Part shown: in pieces, positions 7,827-15,384 of the stretch
How the letters are laid out: every line of letters begins with the position of its first letter
Position numbering within the stretch: the stretch's first letter is position 1
Assembly: GCA_964367685.1 (NCBI GenBank)
Contig: CAYIYM010000001.1
Location: forward strand, 1-64,000
DNA: 64,000 nucleotides
Direction of reading: 5' to 3'
Origin: CAUPWF01 sp964367685
Lineage (GTDB): Bacteria; Bacillota; Clostridia; Lachnospirales; Lachnospiraceae
The notes under the pieces: generated by a model
What the model was told of the DNA's origin: nothing
What the model saw: only the letters and a program-made list of their open reading frames with translations
The model's database searches: none
Translations under genes and position numbers: made by a program

Positions 7827-8360
7827 TTATCCCTTCTTTTGCAAATGTCTACATACTATATTTATGATATGATCTTTTGCTTTTTCTCTATCTGTTATTT
7901 CATTCAAATCAAATACAAGGCTATCTTCTCGTTTTTTTAAATTTTCTATATGTAACAAATTTTCCTTCTTTAATACTGCAATTACTATTTTCTCTGAAGA
8001 AAACACCTGAATGATTGCCTCTAAAAAAGAAGAACTTTCTTTTTCAAATCTTCCAATTTCATCTAACACAATAATAGGTTCTTTTGCAGTTAACGTCTTC
8101 TTTAAAATCTGTGTTCCAATTGTATCAAATGTTTCTGTAATGGCATGGAAGCCACTTCCATCATATGAGGAAATTGGTCCTTTAACACCTGTTTTTATAT
8201 CTCGTATGGAAAATGTATTACCTATTCCAATTTTTTCAAGAACAATTGTCTCGAATCCAACATAATCCACTTTTGTTGATTCCAATATTGATTTCAAAAA
8301 TGTTGTTTTACCACATTTTTTGTAACCTGTTATTATAATATTCGTAATTTTTCTAGACAT
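7827..8360 (-). CDS. P-loop NTPase of the THEP1/DUF265-DUF2478 type, probable molybdoenzyme accessory
   Basis: 177 residues. Walker A is GYKKCGKT (residues 12-19), Walker B is IIVLDEIGRFE, the arrangement found in THEP1-like nucleoside triphosphatases. Its first 28 bases overlap the end of the cytidylyltransferase-like gene, so the two are strongly coupled. Related NTPases recur beside molybdenum-cofactor or molybdenum-transport genes, but a defined role is not established to my knowledge. Possible jobs are nucleotide clean-up, cofactor insertion or sulfuration of the hydroxylase. Note that no XdhC/CoxI-type maturation factor is encoded nearby. Confidence 0.65.
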   Translation of the reverse strand: MSRKITNIIITGYKKCGKTTFLKSILESTKVDYVGFETIVLEKIGIGNTFSIRDIKTGVKGPISSYDGSGFHAITETFDTIGTQILKKTLTAKEPIIVLDEIGRFEKESSSFLEAIIQVFSSEKIVIAVLKKENLLHIENLKKREDSLVFDLNEITDREKAKDHIINIVCRHLQKKG

Positions 8361-8920
8361 CCTATATCATCTATATCCTTTAATTCTTGATTAGTTCTCA
8401 CTTGGATTTTTATCGGTGGATATTGTTTAAATAATACGCTCCCACCCTTATCTCCATTTAACTTCATAAGATTTTCTCGCAATTTTGCTGAAAAGACACT
8501 CGGATTCCCATTCCTTATACCATCATGCATACAGGCTGTTAGACATCCTTTTTTTGTGACTTCTATAATATTTTCGAATGTTTCTTTTTCCAACATTGGT
8601 TGGTCTGCTACAACAAAGACATAATAATCTTCATGAGATACATCCCCAATTTCAATTAACCCATGTTTGATTGTATCTGAAATTTCACGTTTCATATTGT
8701 TATGAAACAAAACTGAAATGCCTTCTTTCATGGCATACTCATTTATCTCTTTATGTTTTGTTACAACTAATAAACACGAGTCTCCTTTTTCTTTTACGAC
8801 TTCATTTAACGCATCTAACCCATGTCTAAACATGGGTTTTCCGTCTAATAGATGCAATAATTTATTTTCATTTCCAAATCGTATAGAATTGCCTGCTGCT
8901 AGATAAATAAAGTAAATCAT
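8333..8920 (-). CDS. MobA/MocA-like nucleotidyltransferase, probable molybdopterin cytidylyltransferase
   Basis: 195 residues with the N-terminal NTP-transferase motif LAAGNSIRFGNENKLL (residues 7-22) and VFVVADQPML, the metal/substrate site also seen in MocA. MocA joins CMP to molybdopterin to give the cytosine dinucleotide cofactor used by xanthine-dehydrogenase-family enzymes. Position two bases after the stop of the large hydroxylase subunit supports that role. A MobA (GMP) specificity cannot be excluded from sequence alone, but the hydroxylase family normally takes the cytosine form. Confidence 0.75.
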   Translation of the reverse strand: MIYFIYLAAGNSIRFGNENKLLHLLDGKPMFRHGLDALNEVVKEKGDSCLLVVTKHKEINEYAMKEGISVLFHNNMKREISDTIKHGLIEIGDVSHEDYYVFVVADQPMLEKETFENIIEVTKKGCLTACMHDGIRNGNPSVFSAKLRENLMKLNGDKGGSVLFKQYPPIKIQVRTNQELKDIDDIGCLEKLRIL

Positions 8921-8922
8921 AT

Positions 8923-11205
8923 CTACTCTTGCATTCCAGCCCAGATTTTCTCTGGTGTAATTGGAAGTGATCTATGCCATGCTCCCGTTGCATTAAAGAT
9001 CGCATGTGCAAGTGCTGGAGGTGGTGTGTTTATTACAATTTCACCAACTGATTTTGCACCGAAAGGACCTGTTGATTCATAACTATGTTCAAATGCAACA
9101 CGTAAACGACTAATATCCATTCGAGTAGGAATTTTATAAGTCATGAAATTCCTTTCAATCAGTGATCCAGTAGATGAATACGTAATGCTCTCACTTAATG
9201 CCATCCCGATTCCTTGCACTAAACCACCCTCTGTCTGTACTCTTGCTAGATTCGGGTTAATTGGTATTCCACAATCTACGACTGCTACATAATCTAAAAT
9301 ATCAACAGCACCTGTCAATTTGTCTAATTCAATTTCTACCATCCCCACCATAAATGGAGGCGGTGATACAGGTGATGTATGTGTATGTGTTGCCTGCACC
9401 GGAATATGATTTCCAGTCATCGACTTAGTAGATATATCAAATAAACTCACCTCGGCTGATTGATCTTTCTTTATCACCTTACTTCCTTTAAATTCCACGT
9501 CATCCATGCTACAATTCAATAATTCGGCTGCAATTGTACATATATTAGTACGTAATTCCGCACAGGCTAACTCTACCGCTTTTCCTGTAATATAAGTAGT
9601 TGAAGATGCATAAGATCCTGAATCATAAGGTGAAATATCAGAATCAGCGCCATATACTGTAATCAAGTCTATATCACACTCTAAACATTCAGCTGCCATT
9701 TGCGCAAGGATTGTATCACAACCTGTTCCCATATCTGCAGCACCTATTAATAAATGATAAGTCCCTTCGTCGCTAAGTTTAATAGTTGCCGATCCTACAT
9801 CTAAGGCTGCAATGCCTGAGCCTTGCATTGCTAATGCCATACCAGCAGTTCGCACTTTATTATCTCCCATATCTCGAACTGGATATTTCTTATCCCACTC
9901 AAACATCTCTTTTGCAGTAGCTATACAACGATCTAAACTTGCAGATTCAGCGATTTCATTATAATATGCAGGCATAATTTGACCTTCTCTTACAATATTC
10001 AATTCGCGAACTACTACTGGATCCATATTAATTTTGGACGCAAATTCATTTACCATACTTTCAACAGCGAATAATCCTTGAGTTGCTCCATAACCACGAT
10101 ATGCGCCTGAAGATTGTACATTTGTGTAAACCACATCAAATGAAAAATCATACGCTTTCAAGTTATTAGTATAAAGTGGTATCGACTTATGTCCGGACAA
10201 TCCTACTGTAGTTGGTCCATGCTCCCCATAAGCACCTGTGTTTGAAAGTGTATATACCTGAAGTGCACGGATAGATCCATCTTTCATACCACCGAGCTTA
10301 ACCTTTATTTTCATTTCGTGACGTGGAGACGCCGCAATTTGACATTCTTCCCTTGTGTAAATAATCTTCGAACGTTTCCCTGTTTTCCATGTTACAAATG
10401 CAGGATACACTTCAGCAACTACTGATTGTTTCGCTCCAAACCCTCCACCAACTCTTGGCTTTGTTACTCGAATCTTACTTTTTGAAATTCCTAGCGCATT
10501 TGCAATAATACGTCTTGCATGAAATACGATTTGAGTAGATGCTGTTACATGTACACGTCCATATAAATCCATTTCTGCAAATGCACTAAATGGCTCCATC
10601 ATTGCCTGATTACACGCTTGCGTGTGATATTCATGTTCAAATACAATATCACAAGATGAAAATTCTGCATCCACATCGCCGTCGCTATCATGGCCAGATG
10701 CACAAAGATTTCTTTTATTATCTGCTTGCACCCATGCTTCTGATTTCCAATTTTCTTCTGGATGCACTAATATTTCATTATCTTTTGCTGTTGTCATATC
10801 AAGAATAGGTTCTAGTCTCTCATATTGAACCTTAATCATTTTCATAGCACGTGCAACTGCTTTTTCGTTCTCTCCTGCAATAATCGCAACTGCATCTCCT
10901 TTGAATCGCAAATGAGAATCTAGCAACAAACGATCATAAGGTGATGGTTCTGGAAATGTTTGTCCTGCCATTGTGAATCTGTCTTGACAAACATCTTTAT
11001 ATGTGTAAATAGCTTCAATCCCAGGCACGAGAAGTGCTGTTTTTGTATCGATTTCCTTAATAATTGCATGGGCATGTGGTGATCGTAAAATTTTAACCAC
11101 TAAGCAATCATTCGGTGCAATATCATTTGTATAAACTGGTTTACCAAGTACCAATTGCATTGCATCTTTTTTTCGAACTGGTCTGCCTACATATTGATAA
11201 TTCAT
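8923..11205 (-). CDS. Xanthine dehydrogenase-type molybdenum hydroxylase, molybdopterin-binding large subunit
   Basis: 760 residues, close to Escherichia coli XdhA. Cofactor and active-site landmarks are present: VGGGFGAKQ (252-260), AYRGYGATQ with Arg370 (counterpart of bovine Arg880) and SVGE with Glu722 (counterpart of the catalytic base Glu1261). It hydroxylates a purine or other N-heterocycle with water as oxygen source, passing electrons to the Fe-S and FAD subunits encoded just upstream. Genomic company (xanthine permease, xpt) points to xanthine/hypoxanthine. In anaerobes the direction may be reductive or interconverting. Nicotinate or other heterocycles remain possible. Confidence 0.88.
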   Translation of the reverse strand: MNYQYVGRPVRKKDAMQLVLGKPVYTNDIAPNDCLVVKILRSPHAHAIIKEIDTKTALLVPGIEAIYTYKDVCQDRFTMAGQTFPEPSPYDRLLLDSHLRFKGDAVAIIAGENEKAVARAMKMIKVQYERLEPILDMTTAKDNEILVHPEENWKSEAWVQADNKRNLCASGHDSDGDVDAEFSSCDIVFEHEYHTQACNQAMMEPFSAFAEMDLYGRVHVTASTQIVFHARRIIANALGISKSKIRVTKPRVGGGFGAKQSVVAEVYPAFVTWKTGKRSKIIYTREECQIAASPRHEMKIKVKLGGMKDGSIRALQVYTLSNTGAYGEHGPTTVGLSGHKSIPLYTNNLKAYDFSFDVVYTNVQSSGAYRGYGATQGLFAVESMVNEFASKINMDPVVVRELNIVREGQIMPAYYNEIAESASLDRCIATAKEMFEWDKKYPVRDMGDNKVRTAGMALAMQGSGIAALDVGSATIKLSDEGTYHLLIGAADMGTGCDTILAQMAAECLECDIDLITVYGADSDISPYDSGSYASSTTYITGKAVELACAELRTNICTIAAELLNCSMDDVEFKGSKVIKKDQSAEVSLFDISTKSMTGNHIPVQATHTHTSPVSPPPFMVGMVEIELDKLTGAVDILDYVAVVDCGIPINPNLARVQTEGGLVQGIGMALSESITYSSTGSLIERNFMTYKIPTRMDISRLRVAFEHSYESTGPFGAKSVGEIVINTPPPALAHAIFNATGAWHRSLPITPEKIWAGMQE

Positions 11206-11207
11206 GC

Positions 11208-11669
11208 CTATTCTCCTTTCTTCTGGAATTCTAAGAAATTACGAATACCACGTAATTGTCCATCATAACCTGAACAACGACATAGATTTCCTGCTAAAAA
11301 TGCAATAATTTCTTCGTCAGTTGGATCTGGATTTTCACGCAACAGCGCTATTGTATTTACTATAAACCCTGGATTACAAAATCCACATTGCTCCGCACCT
11401 TGATCTGCCACAAATGTTGCAAATTCTTCTGCTTCTTCTTGTAAACCTTCTAATGTAAGCACTCTCTTCCCATTTGCTCTTGCTGCTAATACACTACATG
11501 ATAAAACAGGCTTATCATCTAATAAGACCGTACACAATCCACAATTAGATGTTTCGCATCCGCGTTTCACACTATAGCATTGGTGCATTCTTACAAAATC
11601 TATAAGAAGTGTATCGGCTTCAATGGTGTCTGTTATTTTCTTATTGTTTAAAAATAATGTAATTTCCAT
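11208..11669 (-). CDS. Molybdenum hydroxylase [2Fe-2S] subunit
   Basis: 153 residues with both cluster-binding regions of the family. A plant-ferredoxin-type cluster is ligated by Cys38, Cys43, Cys46 and Cys58 (pattern C-x4-C-x2-C-x11-C). A helical-bundle cluster is ligated by Cys95, Cys98, Cys130 and Cys132 (C-x2-C ... CRC). It corresponds to E. coli XdhC (159 residues) and carries electrons between the molybdenum site and the FAD subunit. Two bases separate its stop from the large-subunit start, and eight bases separate it from the FAD subunit gene. Confidence 0.92.
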   Translation of the reverse strand: MEITLFLNNKKITDTIEADTLLIDFVRMHQCYSVKRGCETSNCGLCTVLLDDKPVLSCSVLAARANGKRVLTLEGLQEEAEEFATFVADQGAEQCGFCNPGFIVNTIALLRENPDPTDEEIIAFLAGNLCRCSGYDGQLRGIRNFLEFQKKGE

Positions 11670-11677
11670 ATAAATCC

Positions 11678-12445
11678 CTACCCTTTCTTTTGTAGAGTTT
11701 CAACTCCACGCATCACCAATACTTCACAAAGATGCTTTCTGTAGTCAGCGCTTGCTAAGGAATTTGAACCAAATGTAAGCAATTCTGCTACCTCTCTACC
11801 GATAGTCATCGCATTATCATCTTTAGTAACATGAATCTCCTCTGCTTTTTGTGGTCTAGCCCCAATAGCACAAGTATATCCTTCATCATTTTTTGTCACA
11901 GCGCAAGTCAAAACTGGAAAATCTGTTTTTGTGTTTCTGTGAGAAAGATAAATTACTTCATACATCTTTTTTTCAATGATTACTTCTATTAAGATATCTT
12001 GATCTGCTTTCTCTTTTAAAAACTGTGAAAGACTGATGATACCCTTTTTATGTAAACGAACTTTTGCATTTAAAGCAAGGAGGATTGTTGCTACATCAGA
12101 AAAACCAAATTTTGAAAAAATGCTTCCACCAAGTGTTGCAACATTTCTAAATTGTACCCCTACAATTTGTTTCATTGCATCTCTTAATGCATTGTTTGTC
12201 ATCTTATTTAATTCCTGATGTACTTCGATTGCGCGTAATGAAGTCATTGCACCTATATGATAAGCACCCTCTACTTCTTTGATTTCATCTAATCCCAAGT
12301 CACACATATCAATCGCTGTATCAACATTTCTGGTTTGCATTTTTAGCCATAACATCCCACCGATAATGACATTGCTTTTCTTTTGATTTAGTGTGTAAGC
12401 TTCTTCCACACTTTCTACTCTATGGTATTTCTTGATATTTAACAT
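11678..12445 (-). CDS. Molybdenum hydroxylase FAD-binding subunit
   Basis: 255 residues, shorter than the roughly 290 of E. coli XdhB. FAD-binding motifs are VIIGG (residues 26-30) and RNVATLGGSI (100-109), as in the medium subunit of xanthine/CO dehydrogenase-type enzymes. There is no extra cysteine cluster of the kind found in 4-hydroxybenzoyl-CoA reductase. It would pass electrons to or from NAD(P) or ferredoxin. It is the first enzyme gene after the permease (19-base gap) and starts with a strong AGGAGG. Confidence 0.87.
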   Translation of the reverse strand: MLNIKKYHRVESVEEAYTLNQKKSNVIIGGMLWLKMQTRNVDTAIDMCDLGLDEIKEVEGAYHIGAMTSLRAIEVHQELNKMTNNALRDAMKQIVGVQFRNVATLGGSIFSKFGFSDVATILLALNAKVRLHKKGIISLSQFLKEKADQDILIEVIIEKKMYEVIYLSHRNTKTDFPVLTCAVTKNDEGYTCAIGARPQKAEEIHVTKDDNAMTIGREVAELLTFGSNSLASADYRKHLCEVLVMRGVETLQKKG

Positions 12446-12464
12446 ATAATACCTCCTTTTTTAT

Positions 12465-13874
12465 TTATTCCTTTGGAGCGCTCTTTTCTTTTGGCAATAA
12501 AATATTGAATATCACAGCTACTACTGCTGCTGGTACAATACCACCACCACCAAATACCAATTTTACTAAATCTGGTAATTGATTCAAGATTGTCGCATTA
12601 ACTCCCATTCCGTATCCTAATCCTAATGCCACAGATACAATGGTAATATTTCTTGATGTCAATGGCTCTCGTGTAATTAATTGAATTCCACTCATAACAA
12701 TTGATGAAAACATGATAACTGCTGCTCCACCTAATACACTTTGTGGCATTATCGAAACAAGTGCCGCCAATTTCGGAACTAATCCACAAACAATTAAGAA
12801 GATTGCTCCACAAGAAAGGGCAAAACGATTAACAACTTTAGTTAATGTAACTAGACCTACGTTTTGACTAAATGATGTATTTGGTAGCACTCCGAAAAAT
12901 GCTGCAATTGAGGATCCTATACCATCACACATCACACTACCCGCAAGCTCTTTATCTGTTGCTTCTCGATCCATACCGCCCTCAACAACACCAGAAACAT
13001 CTCCTAATGTTTCTACTGCAGTAACAACGAACATAATCATAATCGGTAAAATAGCTCTTATATCAAATACTGGCTTAACTGGCATAAAAGTTGGAACTGC
13101 AAACCAAGATGCATCAGCAACTTTATCCCAATTTAAAACCCATGCTTTTGTATATTCTACACCTTCTGCTGTAACTCCTGTTGTTTCTAAAAACATTGGC
13201 AAAATTGCACAGATAATATATCCACAAATAATACCAATTAAAATACATGAATAACTTGTAATTCCTTGTGTAGCATGTTTAAAAAATAAAATAATCCCCA
13301 TAACAAGCAAACCAACTAGTAGATTCTCTACTGTTCCAAAATCATTTGCTGCAGAACCACCACCAAATGACCCTACTCCAACTCCAATTAAAGAAAGACC
13401 GATTGCCAATACGACTGTTCCTGTTACTACTGATGGAAAGAATTTACGAAGCGGTTTCAAGAAAGCGCCTAAAAATGTCTCGAATATTCCTCCGAGAATG
13501 GATGCCCCCATAATTGCCCCATAAGCTACAATTCCGCCTCCCATTACATTAGCTACACTTTGGAAAACACCAATAAATCCCGAACTAGTTCCCATAATAA
13601 TTGGCACTTTTCCACCCACTGGTCCAATTCCAAATAATTGAAGTAATGTAATTAATCCTGCAAGAATCATCGCATTTTGAAGTAAGGCTACTTGAATTGC
13701 TGCAAATTCATCTGCACTTCCACCTACTGCACATGCACTTGTAATAATTAGTATTGGTGTAAGGTTACCTACAAACATAGCTAATACATGTTGTAACCCT
13801 AATGGAATTGCTTGAATAAGTGGCAGCTTCCCTTCAAATGTGTACGGTGTTCCAGTTAATTGATTTTTCGACAT
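12465..13874 (-). CDS. pbuX: Uracil-xanthine permease family (NCS2) transporter, probable xanthine permease
   Basis: 469 residues, mostly hydrophobic, with the 14-helix layout of NCS2/UraA-type nucleobase:H+ symporters. Visible signatures are 'PLIQAIPLGLQHVLAMFVGN' at the N-terminus, 'PIIMGTSSGFIGVFQSV' and the substrate-site region 'AVETLGDVSGVVEGGMDREA' followed by 'LPNTSFSQNVGLV' (Q-N/T-x-G motif). The operon places it with xpt and the xanthine-type hydroxylase, favouring xanthine over uracil or uric acid. It is the first gene of the operon, preceded by a roughly 300-base leader; AGGAGG lies just before the ATG. Confidence 0.85.
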   Translation of the reverse strand: MSKNQLTGTPYTFEGKLPLIQAIPLGLQHVLAMFVGNLTPILIITSACAVGGSADEFAAIQVALLQNAMILAGLITLLQLFGIGPVGGKVPIIMGTSSGFIGVFQSVANVMGGGIVAYGAIMGASILGGIFETFLGAFLKPLRKFFPSVVTGTVVLAIGLSLIGVGVGSFGGGSAANDFGTVENLLVGLLVMGIILFFKHATQGITSYSCILIGIICGYIICAILPMFLETTGVTAEGVEYTKAWVLNWDKVADASWFAVPTFMPVKPVFDIRAILPIMIMFVVTAVETLGDVSGVVEGGMDREATDKELAGSVMCDGIGSSIAAFFGVLPNTSFSQNVGLVTLTKVVNRFALSCGAIFLIVCGLVPKLAALVSIMPQSVLGGAAVIMFSSIVMSGIQLITREPLTSRNITIVSVALGLGYGMGVNATILNQLPDLVKLVFGGGGIVPAAVVAVIFNILLPKEKSAPKE

Positions 13875-13950
13875 AATGTCCTCCTAATAGTAGATAATTT
13901 AGTGTAGGTAGCACTTTATTTTTTCAACATTGGCTATTTCCTACTTCTAA

Positions 13951-13975
13951 TTATTAAAATATCATATTTCAATAA
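13951..13975. promoter_or_regulatory. 25-bp near-perfect palindrome in the pbuX leader, candidate operator
   Basis: The two 12-base arms TTATTAAAATAT and ATATTTCAATAA pair with one mismatch around a single central C. The site lies 77 bases upstream of the pbuX start and about 200 bases downstream of the promoter. It resembles a dimeric repressor site; a specific regulator is not identified. A/T-rich composition makes chance symmetry more likely than for a GC-containing site. Confidence 0.4.
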
Positions 13976-14181
13976 TCAATTCAAATAACGTAAAAACCTT
14001 TATAATCGTCATTTTATACTCAAAATCTATTACATACTTCACTTTTCATTGGAAATAAACTGAATTTTTCACGCAATTATCTTTTTTTATTTTTTTTTTA
14101 TACTTAATCATATTTTTATCTGATATAACTTAGTTGATTTTCTTTCCTAATATAATCTCAAATTATTAATCACCATAAGAA

Positions 14182-14211
14182 TTTATAATAAAAGAGTTAT
14201 TAATTTGTCAA
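14182..14211 (-). promoter_or_regulatory. Promoter of the purine/molybdenum operon
   Basis: Minus strand: TTGACA (14206-14211, perfect -35), 18-base spacer, TATAAA (14182-14187). Transcription would begin near 14175. It lies just upstream of the 300-base leader of pbuX and just downstream of the 2-hydroxyacid dehydrogenase gene, so that gene is a separate unit. Confidence 0.7.
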
Positions 14212-14228
14212 CAATTATATTGTACTCT

Positions 14229-15164
14229 TTACACAATATTAATCTGATTTCCTTTTGTCCATTGTTTAATATTTTCTAGTACAATTTCTTTTCTTAGAAT
14301 CATAGACTCTTTGGTAGCAAATGCAATATGAGGTGTAACTAAAGTATTTTTCGCGCTCAATAATATATGATCCAGAGGAAGCGGTGGCTCTATGTCAAAT
14401 ACATCAATTCCTGCTGCAGCTATAATATTGTTATTTAGGGCTTGTGCTAAATCTACTTGGTTTACTACTGCTCCTCTAGCTGTGTTAATCAAGATTGCAG
14501 ATGGTTTCATCATAGCTAATCGTTCAGCGTTTATTAAGCCTTTTGTACTTGTATTCGCTGGGCAATGAAGCGTTACAATGTCACTTTTTCTCAATAATTC
14601 TTCCATTGAACAATAATGAATACCATCGTCCTTAGGATTTCTTCTATGACCTAATACATCACAACCAAAGGCTTTTGCAATTTGGGCAACTCTCATCCCA
14701 ATTTCCCCTACTCCAATAATACCAACTGTCTTTCCGGCTAATTCATTGCCAACTAATCCATCTTTTGTAGCACCTTCCCTGCAACGTGCTTCTGTTTGTT
14801 TTACATTTCTCAAGATTTCAAGCATCATACAAATTGCAAGCTCTGCTACTGATTGATTAGAATATCCAGATGCATTACTTACAGCGACACCACATTCTCT
14901 TGCCGCTTCTAAATCCACATGATCCACACCTGTAAATGCAACATTAATAAACTTTAAACATTTAGCACTACGAATCACGTCTCCCGTAAGTGGCATATTT
15001 GCAATCATTATAATATCTGCATTTTCTGTGTACTTCTTTTGCTTTTCTATGTCATTTGTTTTTTCATAAGCAACAAATGTGTAACCCATTTCTTTCAAAT
15101 CGATTTCTAATTTCTGCAGTTCATCTGCTGAAACACCTAGTGATTCAAGTAAAACAACATTCAT
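14229..15164 (-). CDS. D-isomer-specific 2-hydroxyacid dehydrogenase family protein
   Basis: 311 residues. NAD-binding motif GVGEIG (151-156) and the catalytic triad of the family are intact: Arg230 (in INTARG), Glu259 (in FDIEPPLP) and His279 (in TPHIAF). These enzymes reduce 2-keto acids such as hydroxypyruvate, glyoxylate, 3-phosphohydroxypyruvate or 2-ketoisocaproate. The short length without extra domains argues against a full ACT-domain SerA. Upstream lies a symmetric divergent promoter region shared with the CDF gene. Substrate unknown. Confidence 0.85.
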   Translation of the reverse strand: MNVVLLESLGVSADELQKLEIDLKEMGYTFVAYEKTNDIEKQKKYTENADIIMIANMPLTGDVIRSAKCLKFINVAFTGVDHVDLEAARECGVAVSNASGYSNQSVAELAICMMLEILRNVKQTEARCREGATKDGLVGNELAGKTVGIIGVGEIGMRVAQIAKAFGCDVLGHRRNPKDDGIHYCSMEELLRKSDIVTLHCPANTSTKGLINAERLAMMKPSAILINTARGAVVNQVDLAQALNNNIIAAAGIDVFDIEPPLPLDHILLSAKNTLVTPHIAFATKESMILRKEIVLENIKQWTKGNQINIV

Positions 15165-15210
15165 ATTTTTATCTCCTCTATCTATTATATTTTAATACAC
15201 TTTCTATATG

Positions 15211-15246
15211 AATTGACAATAGCAAAGTACATTCATATTGTCAATT
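15211..15246. promoter_or_regulatory. Perfect 11-bp inverted repeat containing two opposed -35 boxes
   Basis: Arms AATTGACAATA (15211-15221) and TATTGTCAATT (15236-15246) are perfect complements separated by 14 bases. Each arm contains a consensus -35 (TTGACA), one per strand, and each arm supplies TATTGT as a -10 for the opposite one with 17-base spacing. This can act as two overlapping face-to-face promoters, as an operator for a dimeric regulator, or both. It lies 46 bases upstream of the 2-hydroxyacid dehydrogenase start. Confidence 0.55.
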
Positions 15247-15291
15247 AGAATTCCTAATATTCCTTCGCTTATACCTATGCATAAGTTACGC

Positions 15292-15321
15292 TTGAATAAC
15301 TCCCAAGCTTCTTGATATAAT
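15292..15321 (+). promoter_or_regulatory. Promoter of the CDF transporter gene, inside a second inverted repeat
   Basis: TTGAAT (15292-15297), 18-base spacer, perfect TATAAT (15316-15321). The promoter is embedded in a 9-bp perfect inverted repeat, CTTGAATAA (15291-15299) and TTATTCAAG (15324-15332), whose left arm includes the -35 box. A metal-responsive repressor site is plausible. The remaining leader (about 55 bases) is too short for a yybP-ykoY manganese riboswitch. Confidence 0.6.
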
Positions 15322-15384
15322 AATTATTCAAGTTAGTAAACTAGTTTAGGCTCAACGTCAATCACACTAAAATCAAGGAGATGT

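Larger units (their letters stand above)
13875..14228. other. 354-base gene-free leader region of the purine/molybdenum operon
   Basis: No open frame of note. On the minus strand it contains a good promoter near its upstream end and therefore about 300 nucleotides of 5' leader before pbuX. The leader is very A/T-rich, has long A-tracts (minus strand, about 14080-14100) and one clear palindrome (13951-13975). I looked for the conserved purine-riboswitch core on both strands and did not see it. Whether the leader is structured or simply low-complexity cannot be decided by eye. Confidence 0.5.

Noticed and set aside
8923..12445. Selenium-dependent molybdenum hydroxylase system
   Set aside because: The YqeB/YqeC-type accessory and SelD genes that mark such clusters are not in the window; the sequence does not show a selenium requirement.
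12598..12813. Small minus-strand frame inside pbuX in another frame
   Set aside because: No ribosome site, biased composition, fully inside a conserved transporter gene.
13875..14228. Purine (xpt-pbuX) riboswitch upstream of the xanthine permease
   Set aside because: Neither strand shows the conserved three-way-junction core with paired loop sequences; the leader is mostly A/T tracts. Absence was judged by eye only.
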